From assembly GCA_027484125.1 (NCBI GenBank), contig JAIXUI010000148.1:1-64000 (forward strand): 64,000 bases of DNA, given 5' to 3'. Shown here in pieces: positions 9,897-19,392 of the stretch. The position numbers and the translations under genes are program-made. The DNA comes from Bacteroidota bacterium (GTDB lineage Bacteria; Bacteroidota; Bacteroidia; UBA7662; JAIXUI01). The notes beneath the pieces were generated by a model. That model ran no database searches, was not told the DNA's origin, and saw nothing but the letters and a program-made list of their open reading frames with translations. Position 1 is the stretch's first letter. Every line of letters begins with the position of its first letter.

Positions 9897-10643
9897 ATGT
9901 TTAGGGTCTTTGTAATTCTCCTTCTTCTCCATTCAATTACCCTTCATGCCCAAAAGAGGATTGCGCTTGTAGTTCCTTACAAGCCTAACGAACATTTTTC
10001 TGATGCTGACCACGAAATAGCTCATGGTAGTGAGCTCTCGGCAAGCAGAGTAAGGGAAATTATCAGAGAACGTTTGTCTGCATCTATTGCTCAAAAGCTA
10101 TCTGGCTTTGATAGCACTTTGTACTTTGCTAACCAAACTGCTGATACACAAGAAGACCTTCGTAAAATTTATAACTCCTTGGGATTTAGATTTATTTATT
10201 CGGGATCTGGAAAGAAAAAGGCAGAAGCCGATGAACGTTCTAGAGTTAGCATTAAAAATTTGTTTAGAAAAAAGGAATCCAATCAAGTTGCATACGTGCA
10301 AGATGATAAAGTGCTTCCCAATGAAGCCACTACGCGTTATTACGAAGCCTATATCACCAACAAGAACTTAATGCCTTATCTAGATTCAACTTATCAATTA
10401 GATAGGTTGATATTACTATCCATGTTCGAGTTGAAAACAAGAGCTGATTTATGCTTGGATAAGGCAGCCGGTATTTATCAACGGGAACTTTCTGTTCATT
10501 TCACCGTACTCGATAAAGACGGAAAGTCTAAAGGTGGTGATGTAGTTAGGATGCTTTTTCCTTCTAATTCTAATGATTTGGACGATATTCTGAATCATAC
10601 TCTCCCTGTTATTAGTCAGCATATTGCGCTGGAGGTGAGGTAA
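9897..10643 (+). CDS. Secreted protein of unknown function
   Basis: In-frame ATG at 9897 gives signal peptide MFRVFVILLLLHSITLHAQ (the listed ORF starts earlier, inside rseP); no family recognised. Confidence 0.75.
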   Translation: MFRVFVILLLLHSITLHAQKRIALVVPYKPNEHFSDADHEIAHGSELSASRVREIIRERLSASIAQKLSGFDSTLYFANQTADTQEDLRKIYNSLGFRFIYSGSGKKKAEADERSRVSIKNLFRKKESNQVAYVQDDKVLPNEATTRYYEAYITNKNLMPYLDSTYQLDRLILLSMFELKTRADLCLDKAAGIYQRELSVHFTVLDKDGKSKGGDVVRMLFPSNSNDLDDILNHTLPVISQHIALEVR

Positions 10644-10647
10644 ATCC

Positions 10648-12051
10648 ATGAGAAAAAGCAACAACAGACCGGTTACTTTCGGGCCGTTAATGGCAACTTT
10701 ATGTTTGGCAATTTTCATTGCTTGGCTTGGTTCTTTCATTCCTGAGTCCAATGCATTAGGCCTCAATTTAAAATCCTACAGTTTGTTTTCTGAAATCCAA
10801 CCTAAAAGAGAAAGCAAGGGAACACGACATGTAAGGAAGACAAAAAAACAAGCCACGTCACTTGGATTATCTGATACTTCATCTTCATTAATCGACACAA
10901 CTACCGGCATCGGACTTGCGAAAATCATTCTTCCCGAATATCCTGTTGGACCTATTCCCATTGAAGATTTTGGTGATTCCATACCCAATTTTCAATATTT
11001 GAAATCGGCACTAGATTCACTTCAGACTAATCCTGAAAATAGAAAAGTTCGAATTGGTTATTTTGGTGATAGTGCGATTGAGGGAGATTTGGTTACACAG
11101 GATTTGCGTCGATTTTTTCAAAAGACTTATGGTGGTAACGGGGTTGGATGGGTACCGATTACCAGTCCGGTTGCCGCATTTCGTTCTACAATTAAGCATC
11201 AATTTTCTGACAACTGGTCTTCCTATACTTGGATGTCACCCAAAAAGGTGTCTGCATCTATGGGCTGGGGCGGAACCTTGGCATTGCCCTCTTCCAATGA
11301 AACATCATGGGTGCGATTTAGTCAAAAAGGAGCACCTGCTCCAGCAAACCTCTACCTCAGAAATCGATACTTCCAACATCAACTTGAAATCGGAGATACA
11401 CAGATACAAGTAGATAGTTCTTCAAGGCTTCAGAGTCTAAGCTTGGGTGCCAGCAAAAGCTATTTTATACAATGGCCCGCAGGTGCTCGGGATGAAGTTT
11501 ATGGTGTTAGCTTTGAAAGTAACCGAGGCGTAATTCTCGACAATCTAAGCTTAAGAGGAAATAGTGGTCTGCCGTTGTCCCAGCTCAGCGTTAACTTAAC
11601 CAAGCAGTTCAGCCGACACTTGCCCTATCAATGTTTGGTCCTTCAATATGGACTCAATGTAGCCAGTCCGGAACTTACCTCGCTTTATTGGTATGAAGTA
11701 GGTTTGAGGCGTGCAGTTCGTCATCTGAAAAAGTTGTTTCCCAATACCACTATTCTTATGATAGGTGTTGGAGATAAAAGCGCAAGAATTGAGGGAGAAT
11801 ACAAAACTGACCCCAGTATTCCTCATATCTTGTCCATTCAGCGAAAAATAGCCATGGAAGAGAAAATTTGTTTCTGGAGCCTCTTTCATGCCATGGGTGG
11901 AGAAAATGCTGCACTTGACTGGATTGCACAAAATCCTCCATTACTTGCCAAAGACTATACCCATTTAAGCCCGGCTGGTGCTAGGAAAGTGGCTGGTTTA
12001 ATTGAACAAGCTTTAAAATCGACCCTGAAATCTAATATTACCATGCCATGA
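10648..12051 (+). CDS. SGNH/GDSL-type hydrolase-like protein, membrane anchored or secreted
   Basis: Block I IGYFGDSAIEGDL, block V KDYTHLSPAGARKVA (DxxH); N-terminal hydrophobic segment. Confidence 0.8.
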   Translation: MRKSNNRPVTFGPLMATLCLAIFIAWLGSFIPESNALGLNLKSYSLFSEIQPKRESKGTRHVRKTKKQATSLGLSDTSSSLIDTTTGIGLAKIILPEYPVGPIPIEDFGDSIPNFQYLKSALDSLQTNPENRKVRIGYFGDSAIEGDLVTQDLRRFFQKTYGGNGVGWVPITSPVAAFRSTIKHQFSDNWSSYTWMSPKKVSASMGWGGTLALPSSNETSWVRFSQKGAPAPANLYLRNRYFQHQLEIGDTQIQVDSSSRLQSLSLGASKSYFIQWPAGARDEVYGVSFESNRGVILDNLSLRGNSGLPLSQLSVNLTKQFSRHLPYQCLVLQYGLNVASPELTSLYWYEVGLRRAVRHLKKLFPNTTILMIGVGDKSARIEGEYKTDPSIPHILSIQRKIAMEEKICFWSLFHAMGGENAALDWIAQNPPLLAKDYTHLSPAGARKVAGLIEQALKSTLKSNITMP

Positions 12052-13391
12052 GGTTCCGAGTAGTTCTGTTTTTAATCATGGCGATGTTAGCATTAGGCTT
12101 TACCAATGAAGCCTATGCCGCACGAAAGAAGAAAGCAAAATCCAGCAAATCGACCGGAAAGAAAAAAAGCAAGAAGGGGCGTAAGTATAAAAGAGGAAAG
12201 AAACTAAAACGAGTTCCTTTCCGCCTTCGCAATGATCCATCTCGACATTGGAAAGGAACAATTAAGCGTTTTACAGGATACAATTCCATTGAAAATGACC
12301 CTTATTTGGTGAATTTTCTGACAAAACTTGATACACTTGAATCGAGTAAGCGTGGAATCATCAACATCTTACATGTTGGAGATAGTCATATTCAAGCTGA
12401 TTTATTCACTGGAACTTTACGTCGTAAGCTTCAACAAAAGTTCGGACATGCAGGCCGCGGACTGGTATTCCCTTATCGCGTTGCCGGAACTAATGAACCC
12501 TTCGATTTGCGCTCTGGTTCGGAAAGTTCATGGAGTTCGAAACGAATGGTGCATCCTGAAAAACCACAAGCCATAGGTATAAGCGGAATTACCTTAGAAT
12601 CTACCGGTACAGACTTTTCTCTTTGGTGTGAAACTCGTGCTTTAGAGGATAGTTTCACACGGATACAAGTGTTTTCCAATGGATGTGCAATATCAATTAC
12701 TGACGAACTAGGGCAGTTTGCGGTCAAAAAGTCGGCAGATTTTGAAGAAGTTAGTTTGTTTCAGTTCAAACAACCACTTCGAAAGCTTCAACTTAAATCC
12801 GCCAATGGGAATTGCAGGATGAACTTATATGGGATAAATCTACTCAATGAGCATGAACACGGTATTCGTTATCATGCCGCAGGTGTAAATGGTGCCAGAG
12901 TTGATCATCTAAACATCGCAGAGAAATGGTTGGATCAAACTTTTGCACTTACTCCCGATTTAATCATTGTTTCACTTGGCACTAACGATTCCAATCAACC
13001 TGCTTTCGATGCAGTAAAATTTGCTCAAGAGATTGAAAATCTTTGCTGTAAAATTCGAGAAGTTCACCCCAAAGCAGCTTTGTTGTTTACACTCCCACCT
13101 GATTTTGGGCCTGGACCTAGGAGGAAATCTCGCAGAAGTGGCGGAATTCCTGCTGATCAACCCGCTCAACGTGCTGCTTTAGAGGTAGTAAAAGCCAAGG
13201 CGGCAAGTATCGGTTTTGCCTATTGGGACTTTAGGCGGGTTATGGGTGGCCCAGGCTCAAGGGCTGATTGGGTGAAAAAAGGATTGATGCAGTCTGATCG
13301 CGTGCATCTCACGGCCACTGGTTATGCTTTACAGGCAGAAATGTTATACGAAGCGCTTCTTTCATCTCTTTACCCGGATGCCCGTGATTGA
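12048..13391 (+). CDS. SGNH/GDSL-type hydrolase, paralogue of the upstream gene, with Lys/Arg-rich segment after the signal peptide
   Basis: HVGDSHIQADLFTGTLRRKLQQKFG, SLGTNDSNQ, DRVHLTATGY; 4-bp overlap with upstream gene. Confidence 0.85.
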   Translation: MRFRVVLFLIMAMLALGFTNEAYAARKKKAKSSKSTGKKKSKKGRKYKRGKKLKRVPFRLRNDPSRHWKGTIKRFTGYNSIENDPYLVNFLTKLDTLESSKRGIINILHVGDSHIQADLFTGTLRRKLQQKFGHAGRGLVFPYRVAGTNEPFDLRSGSESSWSSKRMVHPEKPQAIGISGITLESTGTDFSLWCETRALEDSFTRIQVFSNGCAISITDELGQFAVKKSADFEEVSLFQFKQPLRKLQLKSANGNCRMNLYGINLLNEHEHGIRYHAAGVNGARVDHLNIAEKWLDQTFALTPDLIIVSLGTNDSNQPAFDAVKFAQEIENLCCKIREVHPKAALLFTLPPDFGPGPRRKSRRSGGIPADQPAQRAALEVVKAKAASIGFAYWDFRRVMGGPGSRADWVKKGLMQSDRVHLTATGYALQAEMLYEALLSSLYPDARD

Positions 13392-14856
13392 TTGGTCCAA
13401 TGTTGTCAAGCTGTTGCAGTATCACCCACAACAGCCTCTCATGTTCAACACCGGATTGTTTCTGCTTCTTTTTCCGGTTGTTTTCCTGATTTATGTACTG
13501 CTTTCTAACCAAACAAGAAAAGGTGCAATAACGTGGCTTGTTTTTTTCTCTCTATTCTTCTACTATAAATCCAGTGGGATATACTGGACTTTATTACTCG
13601 CTAATGGACTGTTTAACTGGTGGATGGGTGGCGCTATCAGCAAAAGTTCGAGTCAAAAAATGGCTAAGCTTTGGTTAATCATTGCTTTGATTGGTGATTT
13701 GGGACTTTTAGCTGTCTTCAAATACTTCAATTTATTTGGCACCTTATGGAGTGATCTTACCGGAACTTCATTCACTCAGTTAAACTGGGTATTACCGGTA
13801 GGTATTTCCTTTTTTACCTTCGAATCAATCAGTTATGTCGTGGATTTGTATCGAGGTGAAATTAAGCGCACTGAACATAACTTTCTCGATTACGCCTTTT
13901 TCGTGACCTTTTTTCCAAGATTGGTGGCTGGGCCCATTGTGAGGGCGGCTGATGTGCTTCCTCAAGTACGTCAATTAGTTCCGCTAAATCGCGCTGAAGC
14001 CTCGATAGCGTTTTCACTCATTAGCCTTGGTTTAGTTAAGAAAGCAGTGATTTCAGATTACATCTCGGTCAATTTTGTGGACCGTGTCATGGATAGTCCG
14101 ATGCAGTTTTCCGGAGTAGAGAATCTGTTGGCAGTATATGGTTATGCCTTGCAGATTTTTTGTGACTTTTCCGGTTACAGCGATATGGCCATTGGCATTG
14201 CGCTCTTGTTTGGTTTTCGACTTACGGATAACTTCCTTCAGCCATACCAAAGTACTAACATTACCGAATTTTGGAGAAGGTGGCACATTTCGCTATCCTC
14301 CTGGCTTCGAGATTATTTATACATCCCACTTGGTGGAAATCGATGTGCACCTTGGCGACAAAATTTGAACTTGATGATAACCATGTTGCTCGGTGGTTTA
14401 TGGCATGGCGCAAGTTGGAATTTCTTGCTGTGGGGTGGACTTCATGGTACTGCTTTGGTAGTTGAGAAGCGTTTCAAATCATTGTTTGGCTCAACGAAAG
14501 ATGGTTCATTCAAGAAGCTTTTTTCTTGGTTTCTTACTTTTCATTTCGTGTGTTTCTGCTGGATATTCTTCCGCATACCAGATTTTGAATCCGCCATCAA
14601 CCAACTAACCCAAATCACCACTGCTTTTCATCCTGAAATTTTCCTCCAATGGATTCAAGGTTTTCCAATGGTGGCTGTTATGATGCTGTTGGCGATAGGC
14701 ATACAATTTTTACCCGCAACAACATTGAAAAAACGTTCAGAAAGTGAGTTTGCTTGGCCATTATGGGTAAATGGCTTAGCACTTGGCCTGGTAATTTGGT
14801 TGGTTATTCAAACTAAAACCTCTGATATTCAGCCATTTATTTATTTCCAGTTTTAA
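13378..14856 (+). CDS. MBOAT family O-acyltransferase (AlgI/DltB/PatA-like)
   Basis: YSDMAIGIALLFGFRLTDNFLQPYQSTNITEFWRRWHISLSSWLRDYLYIPLGGNR and LGGLWHGASWNFLLWGGLHG; likely start at 13378 (MPVIDWSN), overlapping the upstream gene by 14 bp. Confidence 0.95.
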   Translation: MPVIDWSNVVKLLQYHPQQPLMFNTGLFLLLFPVVFLIYVLLSNQTRKGAITWLVFFSLFFYYKSSGIYWTLLLANGLFNWWMGGAISKSSSQKMAKLWLIIALIGDLGLLAVFKYFNLFGTLWSDLTGTSFTQLNWVLPVGISFFTFESISYVVDLYRGEIKRTEHNFLDYAFFVTFFPRLVAGPIVRAADVLPQVRQLVPLNRAEASIAFSLISLGLVKKAVISDYISVNFVDRVMDSPMQFSGVENLLAVYGYALQIFCDFSGYSDMAIGIALLFGFRLTDNFLQPYQSTNITEFWRRWHISLSSWLRDYLYIPLGGNRCAPWRQNLNLMITMLLGGLWHGASWNFLLWGGLHGTALVVEKRFKSLFGSTKDGSFKKLFSWFLTFHFVCFCWIFFRIPDFESAINQLTQITTAFHPEIFLQWIQGFPMVAVMMLLAIGIQFLPATTLKKRSESEFAWPLWVNGLALGLVIWLVIQTKTSDIQPFIYFQF

Positions 14857-15502
14857 TCGGCCAACTTAAATATACTATCGTGGCTACCAACATACCTATC
14901 GTAGCCCCGGCAATGGTATCATTGAAGAAATGTTGCCCGAGGTATATCCTGGAGTAAGCAGCAAGGGTTGCTAAAATAAAGAATGGAAATGCATAGCGCC
15001 GTTTAGGATTCAAAAGAGCCAACATCCAGAACAGTGCGAATGCTGAAGCAGAATGCCCGGATGGAAAACTATTCATGGCGTGTTGTTCAACACCCGGAAT
15101 GCTTCTTATCATCTCGCCTAATTGTTTGAAATGAAGGGAGGGGCGAGCTACCTCACTGAATGGGCCATGCTTAAGGGATTGAACGACCAAAGAGGTAGCT
15201 ATTCCGGCTAAAGCAAGTCTCCATGCTTTTGGTCGATTGGTAGCGAGATAAACAAGCACTGCTAGCAACAGCATAAATCCATCACCCAGGTACGTGAGGT
15301 TACGCATCAAAACATCCATCCAAGGGCTATGAAAGCTGGTGAGTACTCGAAAGCTTTCTTCCTTAGGCACCAAGGCCATGGTGCTCCAACCCGATAACAA
15401 CAATATCGTGGCCGGTGCCCAAAAACCAGCTTTGGGAATAACTGATTTTATTCCCTGAATATCAGAGAGTTGGGGTGTTGGATTGGATAAATCCACGGCC
15501 AT
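14837..15502 (-). CDS. PAP2-type phosphatase
   Basis: SFPSGHSASAFALF and SRIYLGQHFFNDTIAGATIG (PSGH / SRxxxxxHxxxD). Start uncertain; the ORF overlaps the preceding lyase gene. Confidence 0.88.
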   Translation of the reverse strand: MAVDLSNPTPQLSDIQGIKSVIPKAGFWAPATILLLSGWSTMALVPKEESFRVLTSFHSPWMDVLMRNLTYLGDGFMLLLAVLVYLATNRPKAWRLALAGIATSLVVQSLKHGPFSEVARPSLHFKQLGEMIRSIPGVEQHAMNSFPSGHSASAFALFWMLALLNPKRRYAFPFFILATLAAYSRIYLGQHFFNDTIAGATIGMLVATIVYLSWPIKTGNK

Positions 15503-16952
15503 TATGAATATCTATTGACAAAATACGATCGGTTTCTACTACCGGTACAACCTTCCTCCAGCGCTCCATTACTTGACAGATAGAAGGAGAGGATTGTAGT
15601 GGTTTTCTAAAATGCAAAGCCTGACTGATGTTGAGCATCTCGATGGAAAACAGGCTATAAGTGTTGTCAAGAACGCGATAGAGTTTGGTAGCAGCATTGG
15701 CACCCATGCTCACATGGTCTTCTTGTCCGTTTGAAGAAGGAATGCTATCTACAGAGGCTGGGGTGCAAAGCTGCTTGTTCTGACTAACAATAGAAGCAGC
15801 GGTGTATTGTGGAATCATCAGCCCTGAGTTTAAACCAGGATTGGCTACTAAAAATGGTGGTAATCCACGTTCTCCGCTGATGAGTTTATAAACCCTACGC
15901 TCGCTGATATGACCTAATTCATGAAGGCCAATTGCGAGATAGTCCATAGCCAAAGCCAATGGTTGGCCATGGAAGTTGCCACCGGAGAGTATCGCGTCTT
16001 CTTCGGGGAAAACATTGGGATTGTCAGTAACTGAATTGAGTTCTGTTTCTACAACCTGTCGAACATGTTCTACAACTTGTTTGCTCGCTCCATGAACCTG
16101 AGGCACACACCGGAATGAATAAGGGTCTTGTACGTGGACCTTTTCACTCGCTTGAATTTCACTGCCTTTGAGCCAGTTGAGTATTTGATTGGCCGTGTGA
16201 ATCTGTCCTTTATGAGGCCTAATTCGATGCAATTCAGGTCTGAATGGCTCTGATTTTCCATCGAAGGCATCTAATGCAGCAGCTGCGAGAAAGTCGGCCC
16301 AATGGGCTAAGCGCTCAGTTTCTAACACACACCAACTGGCATAAGCCAGCATGAACTGTGTTCCATTGAGTAAAGCCAGTCCTTCTTTGGCTCCTAATTT
16401 AACGGGTTGAAGTCCTGCTTTTTGAAGCGCTTCGGATGCTTCCATGATTTGTCCATGGGCTTTCACTTTTCCGTCGCCAATCAAGGGAAGGCACAAATGG
16501 GCGAGGGGAGCTAAATCTCCCGAGGCGCCCAAGGAACCTTGGTTATAGACTACTGGAAGAATATTTAGGTTGTATAATTCCAACAAAAGTTGAACTGTAG
16601 CAGGATTAACAGCTGAATGTCCGTAGGATAAGGATTGTACTTTTAAAAACAACATCAGCCTGACCAAGTGGTCAGGAACAAGTTCTCCACATCCGCAGGC
16701 ATGAGAGCGAACAAGGTTGTGTTGAAGTTGGCTTAAGTCTTCTTCCGGGATAGCAATGTTGCATAAAGAGCCAAAGCCTGTATTGATGCCGTAGTACAAG
16801 CGGTCGTTTGACTGTAGCTTGTTCTGAAGGTATTGGTAACTCGCCGCGATATTGGCTTCTGCTTGCGGGCTTAAACTGATTTTAACTTCCCCGAGTGCTA
16901 CTGATCTGATTTGTTCGATGGTGAGCGGAAGTCCTGCCTGAATGACTCGCAT
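15462..16952 (-). CDS. hutH: Aromatic amino acid ammonia-lyase, probably histidine ammonia-lyase
   Basis: YGINTGFGSLCN, MIO-forming ASG in GSLGASGDLAPLAHL, and Ser-His in LVRSHACG at the substrate-selectivity position typical of HAL. Confidence 0.88.
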   Translation of the reverse strand: MRVIQAGLPLTIEQIRSVALGEVKISLSPQAEANIAASYQYLQNKLQSNDRLYYGINTGFGSLCNIAIPEEDLSQLQHNLVRSHACGCGELVPDHLVRLMLFLKVQSLSYGHSAVNPATVQLLLELYNLNILPVVYNQGSLGASGDLAPLAHLCLPLIGDGKVKAHGQIMEASEALQKAGLQPVKLGAKEGLALLNGTQFMLAYASWCVLETERLAHWADFLAAAALDAFDGKSEPFRPELHRIRPHKGQIHTANQILNWLKGSEIQASEKVHVQDPYSFRCVPQVHGASKQVVEHVRQVVETELNSVTDNPNVFPEEDAILSGGNFHGQPLALAMDYLAIGLHELGHISERRVYKLISGERGLPPFLVANPGLNSGLMIPQYTAASIVSQNKQLCTPASVDSIPSSNGQEDHVSMGANAATKLYRVLDNTYSLFSIEMLNISQALHFRKPLQSSPSICQVMERWRKVVPVVETDRILSIDIHNGRGFIQSNTPTL

Positions 16953-16969
16953 GTTCTGATTTTATAGGC

Positions 16970-18346
16970 CTACAAATGGGCTTTGATTTCGGAAACTTGG
17001 TTCATATTAATGGTTACCTGGTTTCCAGATGTTAGGTTTTTGAGTTGAAAAACACCTTGTTCTACTTCTGTCTTCCCTAGTAGAACTACATGATGGGTGC
17101 CACGCTTTTCTGCATAGCTCATCGACTTTTTAAACTTAACCACTTCAGGATACATGTCGGCAGAAATACCGACTTGACGTATTTGCTTCAGTAGTTGAAA
17201 AGCTTCGTTTCGTATGCTTTCGTCTATGGGAATTACTAATATTTCAGCGGCTGAAGTTAGTGACTCAGGGAAAAGATTCAATTGACTCATCACGTCGATG
17301 ATTCTTTCAAAACCGAAAGAGATACCGACACCACTCATGTCTTTCAACCCGAAAACGCCTGTTAGGTTAGCATATCTGCCACCTCCACCCAAGCTTCCCA
17401 TCTGCATTTCGTGAGTGACCACTTCGAACACACAGCCGGTGTAGTAGTCTAAACCTCTCGCTAATTTGAGGTTGAATTTAAGGGAAGCAATGTCTTGGCA
17501 GTACAAGAGCAATTCTTCTAATTCAGCAAAACCTTGGGAGATTAAGTCGTTCAATACTCCGTTTTGTCTGAAGAAATCTAGTAAGGTTTCAATTGAAACT
17601 TCTTCTTGCTCCAGTAAGTCAATGACCGCCTCAATACCAGTTTGGTTGGTAAGCCAACTGCTCCATTCTTCGGCTACTTTTTCTTTCCCGATTTTATCCC
17701 ATTTATCTAAAGTGGTTACGAATCGGATAAACTGCTGATTGTCGGTACAGCCTACACTTGCTGCCAATCCCTGAAGCACCATTCGGTGATTCACATAAAT
17801 GGAAAAGTCATTGAATCCAAGCAATTTAAAGCCTTCGTTATAAAGCGCCACTAAATCTGCTTCCATGAGCACCGATTGGCTACCAATGATGTCAGCATCG
17901 CATTGATAAAACTCTCTGTAACGGCCTTTTTGTGGACGGTCAGCGCGCCATACCGGCTGCATCTGATACCTTCTGAAAGGAAAACTTAGCTGACCGTGAT
18001 TCATGGCCACATACCGGGCAAATGGAATGGTAAGGTCGTATCGCAGGGCTTTTTCAGCAATTTTTCCGGTGAATGACTTGGACTGAGTGGCCAGCGCCTG
18101 ATTGAAATCTTCAATAGAAACATGTTCCAAATAATGACCTGAATTCAGGATTTTGAAGATCAGTCGATCTCCTTCTTCTCCATATTTTCCTGTTAACGTA
18201 TCAAGGTTTTCTACCGCCGGAGTTTCAAGCGGTTGAAAACCATACTTTTTGAAAAGTGATTCAAGAATATTGAAAACATACTGACGTCGCGACATATCTG
18301 CCGGACTGTAATCGCGGGTTCCGCGGGCAAGAGCTGGTTTACTCAC
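16970..18346 (-). CDS. hisS: Histidine-tRNA ligase
   Basis: Class II aaRS motifs; KPALARGTRDYSP, RYDLTIPFARYVA, FRRYQMQPVWRADRPQKGRYREFYQCDADIIG, ARGLDYYTGCVFEV; GTG start. Confidence 0.96.
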   Translation of the reverse strand: MSKPALARGTRDYSPADMSRRQYVFNILESLFKKYGFQPLETPAVENLDTLTGKYGEEGDRLIFKILNSGHYLEHVSIEDFNQALATQSKSFTGKIAEKALRYDLTIPFARYVAMNHGQLSFPFRRYQMQPVWRADRPQKGRYREFYQCDADIIGSQSVLMEADLVALYNEGFKLLGFNDFSIYVNHRMVLQGLAASVGCTDNQQFIRFVTTLDKWDKIGKEKVAEEWSSWLTNQTGIEAVIDLLEQEEVSIETLLDFFRQNGVLNDLISQGFAELEELLLYCQDIASLKFNLKLARGLDYYTGCVFEVVTHEMQMGSLGGGGRYANLTGVFGLKDMSGVGISFGFERIIDVMSQLNLFPESLTSAAEILVIPIDESIRNEAFQLLKQIRQVGISADMYPEVVKFKKSMSYAEKRGTHHVVLLGKTEVEQGVFQLKNLTSGNQVTINMNQVSEIKAHL

Positions 18347-18398
18347 GGCGCAAATTTGCCAATTTCTATTGGACTATTTTGCGCTGATAAAGCGGAAC

Positions 18399-18866
18399 TT
18401 ACTTCTTGAAATACCTTTTGATGCTATCCGGGACAAAAGCGCTGGGATCTCCTTGATTGCGAATGATGTCGCGCACGATGGTGGACGAAATAGGAGAAAG
18501 TGCTGGTTCGGTCATGAAGAACAAGGTATCAACGCCTTCCATGGCTTTGTTGAATTGCGCAATGTTTTTCTCATACTCGAAATCGGGAGCAGAACGCAAC
18601 CCTCGAATGATGTAGGATGCACCAATTTGTTTACAGAAGTTCACCGTAAGTCCCTGGTATTCCTCAACCCTCACTGATTTCAAATCTGAAAACTCTTCTC
18701 TTATCCATTCCAAGCGTTGTTCAACGGTAAAAAGCGAGGACTTTTGGCTGTTGCTTCCTAGGCCAATAACGATTGAATCGAATAATGGTGCGGCTCTTCT
18801 TACAATATCAACATGACCAATGGTAATCGGATCGAAAGATCCCGGAAACAAGGCAATCTTAGGCAT
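18399..18866 (-). CDS. coaD: Pantetheine-phosphate adenylyltransferase
   Basis: MPKIALFPGSFDPITIGHVDIVRRA...LRSAPDFEYEKNIAQFNK; start moved to internal ATG at 18866. Confidence 0.95.
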   Translation of the reverse strand: MPKIALFPGSFDPITIGHVDIVRRAAPLFDSIVIGLGSNSQKSSLFTVEQRLEWIREEFSDLKSVRVEEYQGLTVNFCKQIGASYIIRGLRSAPDFEYEKNIAQFNKAMEGVDTLFFMTEPALSPISSTIVRDIIRNQGDPSAFVPDSIKRYFKK

Positions 18867-19392
18867 TTCGTTCAAAGATGGTAAAAACACTTTGTCCAAA
18901 GCTTCTTTCCTCCATATAGTGAGGCTCTTCTTCGAAAGAATAGGAGCGAGGATGTTCCAGAATAAACCATCCTTCCGGAGCTAACCAATTATTAAGTACA
19001 AGTTGAGGCAACAAACGCAATTGTGCATGTTGATAGGGAGGATCAGCAAAAATGAGGTTGAAAGGTTTTTCAGGCGAACGTTTTAAATAAGAAAAAACGT
19101 CAGCTTGAAAGACCTGAACTGGTAAATCTAACAGGGCTGTGCTCGATTTTATGAAATTACAACAGCCGGCGTGTTGGTCAATTGCTATGGTTTCAGCTCC
19201 TCTTGAAGCAATTTCCAACGCAAAACTTCCGGTACCGCTGAATAAATCTAAGGCTCTGCAGCCTTCAAGCTCCCAGAAATGGTTGATTTTGTTGAATAGA
19301 GCCAACCTTGCTTTGTCTGTGGTTGGGCGAACCGGCAATCCGGCGGGTACTTTTAAAATTCGTCCGCCTGCTTTTCCTCCAATTATTCGCAT
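18859..19392 (-). CDS. rsmD: 16S rRNA (guanine(966)-N(2))-methyltransferase RsmD
   Basis: MRIIGGKAGGRILKVP...RPTTDKARLALFN...ALDLFSGTGSFALEIASRGA...IFADPPY. Confidence 0.94.
   Translation of the reverse strand: MRIIGGKAGGRILKVPAGLPVRPTTDKARLALFNKINHFWELEGCRALDLFSGTGSFALEIASRGAETIAIDQHAGCCNFIKSSTALLDLPVQVFQADVFSYLKRSPEKPFNLIFADPPYQHAQLRLLPQLVLNNWLAPEGWFILEHPRSYSFEEEPHYMEERSFGQSVFTIFERNA

Noticed and set aside
18347-18398. CCAATttctATTGG dyad between coaD and hisS as a terminator or operator
   Set aside because: Only 5-bp arms, AT-rich, no U-tract; not distinguishable from chance.
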